NCBI RefSeq assembly: GCF_026191915.1 | Contig: NZ_JAIMBY010000020.1 | Coordinates: 1-54,362, forward strand | Direction of reading: 5' to 3' | DNA: 54,362 nucleotides | Source of the DNA: Acidiphilium sp. PA | Lineage (GTDB): Bacteria; Pseudomonadota; Alphaproteobacteria; Acetobacterales; Acetobacteraceae | Shown here: positions 42,309 to 50,094 of the stretch, one piece after another | Layout: the number at the start of each line of letters is the position of its first letter | Numbering within the stretch: position 1 is the stretch's first letter | The notes under the pieces: generated by a model | Told to the model about the DNA's origin: nothing | The model's database searches: none | The model's input: the letters and a program-made list of their open reading frames with translations, nothing else | Translations under genes and position numbers: made by a program

Positions 42309-44508
42309 TGCCATGAAGATAACGTCGAGCCATCTGGCTCGTGTGGCCATCGTCTACCTGCGCCAGTCCAGCGCCGCTCAGGTTGAGAATAACCGCGAGT
42401 CGACCGACCGACAGTATGCCTTGGTGAATAAGGCCACCGATCTCGGATGGGCTGGAGAAGATGTCCTTGTCATCGACGAAGATCTTGGCCTCTCAGGGTC
42501 CGGAGCCGTAGCGCGATCCGGTTTCGCCCGCTTGACCGCGGAGGTCGCGCTCGGACACGTGGGTATTGTTCTGGGGCTTGAGGTCTCGCGATTGGCCCGC
42601 AACAATGCTGACTGGTATCGACTCATCGATCTGTGCGGTCTGTCCAATACGCTGATCGGCGACGCCGACGGGATTTATCACCCCGCGTTGTTCAATGATC
42701 GCCTCCTGCTCGGACTGAAGGGCACGATGAGCGAAGCGGAACTCTATGTCCTTCGAGCGCGTCTCAACGGCGGGATCCGCAATAAGGCGGCCCGAGGCGA
42801 GTTGCGGCGCGGCCTGCCCGTCGGGCTGGTCTGGGGCGAGGCTGACGGCGAAGTCAGGTTTCATCCCGATGAAGCCGTCAGGACCACGATCGCCAGGATC
42901 TTTTCCCGCTTCGCCGAGACGGGCTCGGCTCGCCGCGTTTGGTTGTGGTTCCGATCCGAAGGGCTGCGCATACCGCTTCGGATGCACCAGGGGTGGGAGA
43001 TCCTTTGGGTGGACGCCAGTTACCACGCGATCCATCAGGTTTTGAGCAACCCCGCCTACGCGGGCGCTTACGCTTATGGACGAACGCGTCGGGAGACCAA
43101 GCTCGACGGATCTGGCGTTCCCCAAAAACGCATGCGACACTTGCCGCAGTCTGAATGGCAAGTGCTGATCAAGGAGCACCATGAAGGCTACATCGACTGG
43201 CGAACCTTTGAAGCCAACCGGGTCCGGCTGGCGGGCAACACGCGCCCAGCGCCGCACAAGGCGGGCGGCGCCGTGAGGGAAGGGTCTGCGCTTTTACAGA
43301 GCCTGGGCACATGCGGACATTGTGGCCGGCGCTTGAAGACTCATTATAGCGGGCGCACCGCCGCCCCCGGCTATCACTGCGCCGGGAAGATCATCGTCGA
43401 GGGTCGGGGAAGCTACTGCCTCACCGTTGGCGGCGTGCAGATTGACCAAGCGTTCGCCAAGACCTTTCTCGCCGCGATCGAGCCCGCCAAGCTCGCGGCC
43501 ACGCTCGCCGCCGCTGAGAGACTCGAGGCTGACAACGAGGCGACACTCAAGCAATGGCGGCAAGCCGCAGAGCGGGCCGCCTATGAGGCCAAGCGCGCGG
43601 AGCGGCGCTATCGCGCCGTTGATCCCGACAACCGACTTGTCGCCCGCGGGCTCGAACGCGAATGGGAGCAACGCTTAGCCGACCTGGAAAAAGCGAACGA
43701 AGACCTCGCCCGCCTGCTCGAGCAAAGGCCCCGCGTTCTCAGCCAAGAAGAACGGGGACGCCTCCTCGCCGTTGGAGCCGACCTTGCTTCGGTCTGGGAC
43801 GCGCCGACAACGACGCCGCGCGATCGAAAGGAACTCCTGCGGGCACTCGTCGAGGAGGTGATTGTCTCGGTGGATCGCAACGAACCGGCCGCCCACCTCA
43901 CTGTGCGCTGGAAGGGCGGCGCAATCACCGATGTGGACGTGCCCTTGCCGCGGTCTAGACCTGCGACCATCAAAACCGATGAGGAAACAGTCGACCTCGT
44001 CCGCCGCTTGGCCTTGCTCTATCCGGACACTGTCATCGCAGGCATACTCAATCGACAGGGCCGAACAACGGCGCGCGGCCTTCGGTTCGAAGCCAACAGG
44101 GTCAGCAGTCTCAGGACCCACTGGCGCATCCCCTGCTTTGAACCCAAGTCGGATGCCGGCGTCGGCGAGGTCATGACGATCGCGGCAGCGGCGACCGAGT
44201 TGAACGTTGCGCCCTCGACCCTGCATCGTTGGCTGAATGAAGGCATGATCGCCGGCGAGCAGGTGACCCCGGGGGCACCGTGGCGAATCCGACTGACCGA
44301 GGCACTGAAGGCACGCTTCACCGCCTCGGCCGGCGACGGATTCATCACCATGCAAGAGGCCACCCGTGCTCTTGGCGTCACCCGTCAGACGGTGTTGCAG
44401 CGTGTAAAGCGCGGCGAGATTCAAGCCGCCCACGTCACCAAGGGCGGAAAAGTCGGATTGAGACTAAAGCTTCCAGATCGCCAACCAACCCTCTTTGAAC
44501 CCGCCTGA
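42301..44508 (+). CDS. Large serine recombinase
   Basis: 735 aa from the ATG at 42301. Resolvase domain with the catalytic serine in VAIVYLRQSSAAQVENNRES and conserved GLEVSRLARN. Recombinase domain (about 170-300), zinc ribbon with CGHCGRRL and a downstream Cys, then a coiled coil (about 410-500). The C-terminal extension has two excisionase-like HTH segments (ATELNVAPSTLHRWLNEG; ATRALGVTRQTVLQRVKRGE), which are unusual for integrases and probably add DNA contacts. It appears intact and should drive movement of the element. Confidence 0.92.
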   Translation: MSDAMKITSSHLARVAIVYLRQSSAAQVENNRESTDRQYALVNKATDLGWAGEDVLVIDEDLGLSGSGAVARSGFARLTAEVALGHVGIVLGLEVSRLARNNADWYRLIDLCGLSNTLIGDADGIYHPALFNDRLLLGLKGTMSEAELYVLRARLNGGIRNKAARGELRRGLPVGLVWGEADGEVRFHPDEAVRTTIARIFSRFAETGSARRVWLWFRSEGLRIPLRMHQGWEILWVDASYHAIHQVLSNPAYAGAYAYGRTRRETKLDGSGVPQKRMRHLPQSEWQVLIKEHHEGYIDWRTFEANRVRLAGNTRPAPHKAGGAVREGSALLQSLGTCGHCGRRLKTHYSGRTAAPGYHCAGKIIVEGRGSYCLTVGGVQIDQAFAKTFLAAIEPAKLAATLAAAERLEADNEATLKQWRQAAERAAYEAKRAERRYRAVDPDNRLVARGLEREWEQRLADLEKANEDLARLLEQRPRVLSQEERGRLLAVGADLASVWDAPTTTPRDRKELLRALVEEVIVSVDRNEPAAHLTVRWKGGAITDVDVPLPRSRPATIKTDEETVDLVRRLALLYPDTVIAGILNRQGRTTARGLRFEANRVSSLRTHWRIPCFEPKSDAGVGEVMTIAAAATELNVAPSTLHRWLNEGMIAGEQVTPGAPWRIRLTEALKARFTASAGDGFITMQEATRALGVTRQTVLQRVKRGEIQAAHVTKGGKVGLRLKLPDRQPTLFEPA

Positions 44509-44535
44509 GGGCCCAATCGCGAGACAAAGCCAGCC

Positions 44536-44760
44536 ATGAAGCCAGGACCAAAGCCCCTATCGAGAAGAACTATGAACCACACGGAGCGGCAAGCCCACTA
44601 CAGAGCCAAGCTGGCCGCCCCAAAAAGCCGACTTCAGCGTCGGCGTGACGGCCGACGCCTTGCGCGAGATCTGCGATTTCGACCCATTCGAGCTGGAGAA
44701 TGGGATCCCGCATCGAGGATTTCGGGCGCGACCGATCTCTTGCACGATGTAACGCGAAAT
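44536..44760 (+). pseudogene. Degenerate passenger gene of the recombinase element
   Basis: Starts MKPGPKPLSRRTMNHTERQA, the typical opening of a small gene found downstream of such recombinases. After about 30 codons the family-like sequence shifts frame (DALREICDFDPFELE and GIPHRGF in another frame). A central part is deleted and the frame is broken. Confidence 0.55.
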
Positions 44761-44885
44761 ACGAGCCTCGACGGATTTAACATCCGCCACCTCATATTCA
44801 CCATAATAAACAATGAGATAAATAGCTTACTCAACCCGTGCCGAGCTATTTAAAAACCCTGAGGGCATTATGAAACAGCATCCAA

Positions 44886-45467
44886 GAAGCTGCGTATGTC
44901 GGCATCGAGCACCCAGTTCACGCGCTGGCTCATGATCGCCGTGTGTAACGACGCCAGAGCCTGGTGCGGGTTGCGCCCCGGCCGGAAGCCGTAGGAGAAC
45001 CCCAGGAAGTCGACTTCGTAAATGGCGCTCAGCACCTCGGCTACCGCACTCTGGACGATCTTGTCTTCCAGGGTTGGGACACCGAGAGGTCGCCGGCCGC
45101 CATCTGCTTTCGGGATATAGACGCGCCGGACCGGCTGCGGCCGGTAGCGCCCAGTATGGACTCGTGAGCAGAGGTCCCGGAGATTTGTCTCCAGGTTCTG
45201 CTCGTAGTCCGATACCGTTATCCCATCGACTCCCGCACTGGCCTGCCGCTTCTGACGCCGGAATGCCCGTTCGAGCGCTTCGATGTCAATGTGATGCAAC
45301 AGGGCCGTGAATCGGGTCTGGACGGCCGAACGGGCCGCCGCGTTCACCCTTGCGAGGTGGGATGGCATGGCGACCCGGCTCTGTGTCCGGACCCTGCTCC
45401 CCTCGCGCGGGTTCCTTCCAGGCTGGCCCCTTCCCTCGGCGCATCTCGTTTCCTTCGACGGCGTCAT
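44886..45467 (-). pseudogene. Group II intron reverse transcriptase, N-terminal part
   Basis: RT0-RT3 regions: LERAFRRQKRQASAGVDGIT, YRPQPVRRVYIPKADGGRRP, LGVPTLEDKIVQSAVAEVL, FSYGFRPGRNPHQAL and WVLDADIRSF, where the frame runs into the recombinase element and stops at 44868. Together with the 40956-41790 part it forms one complete RT. Confidence 0.85.
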
Positions 45468-46034
45468 TGGTACTATGAACCAGTCCGACTCCCGACCTCA
45501 GCTCGAAGGGAGGCTCTGGTTTTCCCTCGCCTCCCTCCCCCGCCAGAGACCAATCTGGCGGACCCGGTCGGGCCTCTCATGTTCCGATGAATGCTTTCCA
45601 TGCGTGATACGGCCTTCGACCCCGGCGAAGCGACGTTGTCTCGCGTAGCGACAACGCACGTACTGCCTTCGTGAGCTGGAACACACTCGGCCTTCGCGAT
45701 CTTCCACATTTCGAGGCTCAATCCCGCACCCCACATGGCTCCTGTCTACACTTCAGACCCCGCGTTACCGCGACGCCCGCAAGACTCGGTCCCGGCCTGC
45801 CCGCTACGGCTCTAGCCGGATGAGACTTTCACTCACAGGCATTCATCAGCTTGGCATGACGTACTCCGCGCTCGTGGTGGAAATTGTTTGAATGATGCGG
45901 GTGGGGTTGGGCCTGGAGGTCGGCGTAGCCGGCCGGAAGGGCCAACCCCACCCGCAGACCGGGTTGAGGTGGCCATCGGATCGTTCGGCTAAGGTGGAGT
46001 TGCGAAGCTTCAACCCGAACCGAATGAGGACCCG
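45468..46034. other. Intron 5' ribozyme region and IS256 left segment
   Basis: 45468-45865: GC-rich, structured RNA region upstream of the RT (hairpin CGTTGTC / GACAACG at about 45636-45658), expected to contain intron domains I-III. 45866-46034: inner left end and promoter region of the IS256 element. No protein gene seen. Confidence 0.5.
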
Positions 46035-47243
46035 ATGACCGACGACAGATTACCCCTGGCCGAGCTTCTTTCCAAAGCTGGCGATGGCGATTTCCTGCGC
46101 AGTGTGGCGGAGGCGGTGGTGCAACTGTTGATGGAGTCCGATGTGGAAGGTGTGATCGGCGCCGGGCGGCATGAACGCTCCGGTGAGCGCACCACCTATC
46201 GCAATGGCTATCGCGACCGTACCCTCGATACCCGCCTCGGCAGCCTGCAACTCCGCATCCCAAAGCTTCGGCAAGGCAGCTACTTTCCGCCGTTCCTCGA
46301 ACCCCGCAAAACTTCCGAGAAAGCGCTCGTTGCGGTGATCCAAGAAGCCTGGGTGAGCGGCGTGTCCACCCGGCGCGTCGATGATCTGGTGCAAGCCATG
46401 GGGCTCACTGGGATCAGCAAGAGCACCGTCAGCAAGCTCTGCAAAGATATCGACGACCGCGTCAACGCCTTCCTCGACCGCCCCCTTATCGGCGACTGGC
46501 CCTATCTCTGGCTCGATGCCACCTATCTCAAGCAACGCGAAGGGGGTCGCATCGTCTCAGTCGCGGCAATAATCGCTGTGGCCGCCAATACCGATGGCAA
46601 GCGCGAGATCGTCGGCCTGCACATCGGACCGTCCGAAGCCGAAACCTTCTGGGCAACCTTCCTCAAGAGCTTGGTGCGCCGCGGTCTGCGTGGCATCAAG
46701 CTCGTCATCTCCGATGCGCATGAAGGCCTCAAAGCCGCGATCCGCCGCGTCATGGGAGCATCCTGGCAGCGCTGCCGCGTCCACTGGATGCGCAACGCCC
46801 AATCCTATGTCGGCAAGGGCCAGCAGAGCATGGTCTGCGCCGCCCTGCGCCAGGCGTTCATCCAGCCGGACCGCGCCAGCGCCAGCCAGACGCTTCGCCA
46901 CACCGCTGACCAGCTCCGCGCCAAATGGCCAAAACTCGCCGCCTTCATTGACGACAGCGAAACCGACGTCCTCGCGCACATGGACTTCCCCGCACAACAC
47001 AGGGTCAAGATCCACAGCACCAACCCGATCGAACGGCTGAACAAGGAGGTAAAGCGACGCGCCGACGTCGTTGGCATCTTCCCCAACGAGGCGTCGATCA
47101 TCCGCCTCGTCGGCGCCGTTCTGCTCGAACAAAACGACGAGTGGCAAACCCAACACCGCTACATGCAGACCGAAGCCATGGCAGAGCTCGCGCCGCCAAC
47201 CGTCGAAATAATGCCACCCCAGATCGCCACCGCAGCAGAATGA
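46035..47243 (+). CDS. IS256-family (mutator-like) transposase
   Basis: 402 aa, full length. Catalytic triad: first Asp in YLWLDATYLKQRE, second in LVISDAHEGLKAAI, and Glu in HSTNPIERLNKEVKRR; also the family C/H motif in WQRCRVHWMRNA. Nothing is missing, but the left terminal repeat of its element is split by an intron, so mobility in cis is doubtful; it could act in trans. Confidence 0.95.
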   Translation: MTDDRLPLAELLSKAGDGDFLRSVAEAVVQLLMESDVEGVIGAGRHERSGERTTYRNGYRDRTLDTRLGSLQLRIPKLRQGSYFPPFLEPRKTSEKALVAVIQEAWVSGVSTRRVDDLVQAMGLTGISKSTVSKLCKDIDDRVNAFLDRPLIGDWPYLWLDATYLKQREGGRIVSVAAIIAVAANTDGKREIVGLHIGPSEAETFWATFLKSLVRRGLRGIKLVISDAHEGLKAAIRRVMGASWQRCRVHWMRNAQSYVGKGQQSMVCAALRQAFIQPDRASASQTLRHTADQLRAKWPKLAAFIDDSETDVLAHMDFPAQHRVKIHSTNPIERLNKEVKRRADVVGIFPNEASIIRLVGAVLLEQNDEWQTQHRYMQTEAMAELAPPTVEIMPPQIATAAE

Positions 47244-47296
47244 TCCAAGGCCACCTTATCCCACAACCAAATTACACCACGTTGACGGACGTGATC

Positions 47297-48052
47297 CAAC
47301 TTTCCGGTCACCGCATCACCGCGATTGTCCGCCAGACGAAGTTCAGTCGGCGCACCGTTACGAAATGGGTGCAACTCGATGCGCTGCCAGAGCGCAACGT
47401 GATGGCGCCGAAGCCAAACACACCAAGCGGTTTTCACGACCATCTTGCTCGACGCTGGGCCGAGGGTTGCACGTCCGGGCGGGTCTTGCTGCTGGAGATC
47501 AGAGACCTTGGCTACACCGGCAGCCTATCTCATCTGGGTCGGCTTCTGGCGGGTTGGCACCGTGCCGGGCGCCCAGTCACTGTCGATGCCGCCACGGCTG
47601 CAACGCCCAATTTGATCGATCCATTGACCGGACATCTGGTCTCGCCGATCGTGGCCGCTGCATTGTGTGTCAAGCCACGCGGCTTGCTGACGGACGCCCA
47701 GGCGGCAAAAGTGGATGCGTTCAAGACAATATCTCCCGCATTCGCCACGATGAGAGCATTGGCCATGCGCTTCCGGGGCATTCTGCGCGGCGGCGACGTC
47801 GAAAAGCTCTCCGTCTGGCTGCATGACGCCGACCGCTCAACACTTTATGGTATTCGCCGCTTCGTCCATACGTTGCGCCAAGATTTGGCGGCGGTTGGCA
47901 ATGCAATAACCGAAACCTGGAGCAACGGTCAGACTGAAGGTCAGATCAACCGACTGAAGACGCTGAAACGGGCGATGTACGGCCGTGCGGGCGTCGATTT
48001 GCTCCGCGCGCGAATGATGCCCTTCAGAGTCGAGCCGAATCACACGAATTGA
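47297..48052 (+). pseudogene. ISL3 transposase, C-terminal part
   Basis: The frame resumes LSGHRITAIVRQTKFSRRTV (HTH), then LPERNVMAPKPNTPSGF, WAEGCTSGRVLLLEIRDLGY, and the final acidic catalytic region ITETWSNGQTEGQINRLKTL (the Glu of DDE) to the stop. It is not translated as a start-bearing gene now; an apparent start at 47141 lies inside the IS256 transposase. Confidence 0.8.
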
Positions 48053-48133
48053 GGCAGAGCCCTTTAAGGGAAACTGACAAGAGTCGACCCAAATCACACG
48101 AATTGAGGCAGAGCCCTTTAAGGGAAACTGACA
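48026..48133. repeat. Two tandem 54-bp copies of the ISL3 right end plus flank
   Basis: 48026-48079 and 48080-48133 are identical except at two positions. Each holds the last ISL3 codons (RVE/RVD, PNHTN, stop), the 23-bp terminal repeat and CTTTAAGGGAAACTGACA of flank. Confidence 0.9.
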
Positions 48134-48134
48134 A

Positions 48135-48790
48135 GTGCCGAGGCGCTCGCGGCCAAGCCGGCCGGCACGGCCGCCACGCCGCCGCCCGGATGGGGCCGCG
48201 TGTTCATGCTGGTGTCGTTCCGCGACAGGCAGTATCGCGCTCTGTGCCAGGGCGGTGTTGCAAACAAGATCGCCGACACGCTGGTCTGGGCCTTGTTTCC
48301 GATCTTCTATCGCATACAGGGGCTGAAACTTGCCAAAATCGGCCGGATTACCGGGCTGTATGCGATGGTCTGGGGCTTGTCACAGCTCTGGACCGGGCAT
48401 CTGGCCGACCGGATCGGCCGCAAACCAACGATCGTTGCGGGGTTCCTGCTCCTCGCAGGCGGCATCGCCGTGACCGCACTCGGCACTGTGCCGATCGTCT
48501 GGTTTGTCGCCGCCGCAATCATGGGGCTCGGCATGGCGCTGCTCTACCCCAACCTGATCGCCGCGATGTCGGACCTGACGCCACCGCTCTGGCGCGGCAA
48601 GGCGCTCGGCACCTATCGGTACTGGCGCGACACCGGCTATGCGATCGGCGCCCTCCTGCTCGGCCTCGTGGCCCAGGTTTCGGATGCGGTTCGGCCGGCG
48701 ATGTGGCTGACGGCGATGCTCGTCGCCGGGTCCGGCCTGTGGATCGCGTTCGGGGTCAAGGATCCGAAATCCAGGGACGCGCGAGCTCAC
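48135..48790 (+). pseudogene. MFS transporter, C-terminal half only
   Basis: The frame enters from the ISL3 flank without a start codon: WGRVFMLVSFRDRQY, then TM7-TM12 with the inter-domain signature HLADRIGRKPTIVAG and MGLGMALLYPNLIAAM. The apparent end runs into the IS4-type element (after VKDPKSRDARA). It has lost TM1-TM6 and possibly its own stop, so it cannot transport. Confidence 0.8.
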
Positions 48791-50065
48791 TCATCCCCTC
48801 ATTACGTAGCCGGCATGGAATTGCCGAATATGCCGCTGCTGCGCAGCATTTCCGTGAACCGCCGCATCAGGGGCAGTAGCCGGTGCTTCGGCATGTTCGG
48901 GATCAATTCATAGAGCATGCACCCCTGACGGAACAACGAGTGTGAGCGGGTCTTCGAAGTGTTGGACTTGAGCTGTCGATCCATTCCCAGGCTCTCGCCT
49001 GCCGTCCCGAGCATGGTCAGCAGCGCCATCGCAAACGCGCTGATGAGCAGCAGCCGATCGCGCCGCTCTGGTTCGGCGATGCGGATCTCAGCCATCCCCA
49101 TCCCAAAACGCAAATCCTTGACGTCCCTGAAGCTGGGTTCGATCGTCCAGCGCCGGGAATATTGCTTGATCAATGTCCCTGCAGACGCCGCGGCGTCACT
49201 GCTCGCAAGGCACCATGGCTCCTTCATGTCACGGGCGTGTACGCACACCACGGCACCGACCTGATAGGCGTGCGAGGCGGTGACGCGTGCACCGCGCAGT
49301 TTGCGCGCCCGGCCCGATTTGCCGACCCAGTCCGCCGCGGTTCGCGTCTCGCCTGCGGCATCGGTGACATGGATGTTGCCACGAAAGCGAATGACATAGG
49401 CAAAGCCAAGCTCCGTAAGATACGCGAACAGCTTGTGGTCACCGAAGCCGCGGTCGGCCAGGATGGTCACGCGGCAGCCGGGCGGGACAACCTCCGACAG
49501 GCGGCGCAGGCAAGTATCCTCGATGGCGTTGCGCTGATCTTTCAATTCCTCTTTCCACATCGACAGCCACAACAGAGGCATCGCCCGGCCATGCTTGCTC
49601 ACCAGGTTGAGCGCCAACGTTGCCTGATCGTCGCCGTCGAAATCCGTCCAGTCCATGGCAACGACGATGTCGGTCTGCGAACCCACCAGATGCGGTACCC
49701 AACGGGCGAAGCTTTCCCAGACGTCGATACTCTCGTTACTGAGCATGCGATCAACCTGCTTGATCGCGTGCTTGGTCACCAGCCCGCGCGCCTGTGCCAA
49801 CGCCTGACCGATCATCGCGACGGCGAGCGACGCGCCGGTCATCACGCCCAGTGTCGCAGCAGACAGGGAGTCAACGCGTTTGGCGTGGAGATCGTGGGCA
49901 TACAACTCGTCAATGAATGCGCGGATGTCCTTCAACCGCCCACCATCACGCTTTTTCGATGCTGCAATTCCCATGATCCACCCTCATCCATGCATTCCAA
50001 CGCTTGGTAGAGAATCGCAGCGAATCGGCGCAATACCTAGACCTATGGAAAATGGGGGGATTCCT
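48790..50065 (-). mobile_element. IS4-type insertion sequence
   Basis: About 1.28 kb around one transposase. Ends are approximate: TCATCCCCTCATT on the left and TCAGGAATCCCCCCATT (minus sense) on the right share TCCCCyCATT. No clear target duplication was seen. The left neighbour is a truncated MFS gene and the right neighbour a truncated tail gene. Confidence 0.6.
48802..49974 (-). CDS. IS4-family transposase
   Basis: 390 aa. DDE residues: VVAMDWTDFDGDDQ, TILADRGFGDHKLF and the YREK-type motif YSRRWTIEPSFRDVKDLRFG. It appears complete, with an N-terminal helical region. Confidence 0.92.
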   Translation of the reverse strand: MGIAASKKRDGGRLKDIRAFIDELYAHDLHAKRVDSLSAATLGVMTGASLAVAMIGQALAQARGLVTKHAIKQVDRMLSNESIDVWESFARWVPHLVGSQTDIVVAMDWTDFDGDDQATLALNLVSKHGRAMPLLWLSMWKEELKDQRNAIEDTCLRRLSEVVPPGCRVTILADRGFGDHKLFAYLTELGFAYVIRFRGNIHVTDAAGETRTAADWVGKSGRARKLRGARVTASHAYQVGAVVCVHARDMKEPWCLASSDAAASAGTLIKQYSRRWTIEPSFRDVKDLRFGMGMAEIRIAEPERRDRLLLISAFAMALLTMLGTAGESLGMDRQLKSNTSKTRSHSLFRQGCMLYELIPNMPKHRLLPLMRRFTEMLRSSGIFGNSMPAT

Positions 50066-50094
50066 GAGATGAATTACCGATCTTTCAAAACGGT

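Larger units (their letters stand above)
41791..44885 (+). mobile_element. Serine-recombinase element inserted in the intron RT gene
   Basis: Removing it joins GTCAAA to GAAGCTGCG and restores CGC AGC TTC TTT GAC on the minus strand (R-S-F-F-D), the expected RT sequence. An AA dinucleotide is shared by both junctions, as expected for serine recombinase strand exchange with a 2-bp core. It has no terminal inverted repeats. Cargo: three small ORFs and the recombinase. Confidence 0.75.
40885..45865 (-). mobile_element. Group II intron with split reverse-transcriptase ORF
   Basis: Minus strand. Domain V is readable at 40912-40945: GAGCCGGGTGCGGG, loop, then a complementary CCGCCTGCCCGGATCC, with the AGC triad at its base. 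Domain VI follows toward about 40885. The RT reads 45467 to 44886, then is interrupted, and resumes 41790 to 40956. The 5' ribozyme domains lie at about 45468-45865; the exact first base was not determined. Confidence 0.65.
40871..47296 (+). mobile_element. IS256-family insertion flanked by an 8-bp target duplication, carrying a group II intron in its left end
   Basis: CAACTTTC occurs on both sides (40863-40870 and 47297-47304). Deleting the block restores the ISL3 frame. The right end (minus sense GATCACGTCCGTCAACGTGG onward) has partner similarity to sequence at 45874-45890 (GTGGTGGAAATTGTTTG versus GTGGTGTAATTTGGTTG). The left terminus itself is split: its outermost bases follow 40870 and the rest appears only at about 45860, with the intron between. 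Confidence 0.65.
39880..48061 (+). mobile_element. ISL3-family element, split by nested insertions
   Basis: The left terminal repeat GGCTCTGCCTCAATTCGTGT (39880-39902 with the next bases) matches the right one (48039-48061) exactly over 23 bp in inverted orientation. Its transposase is cut at 40870 and resumes at 47297. The flanking 8 bases do not match (CCCAATAT left, CTTTAAGG right), so the copy sits at a rearranged site. The stretch 39689-39879 to its left holds no gene I can support. Confidence 0.85.

Noticed and set aside
41741-42333. Minus-strand frames in the left part of the recombinase element
   Set aside because: Antisense to the DUF5372-like and 56-aa genes and lacking family-like sequence.
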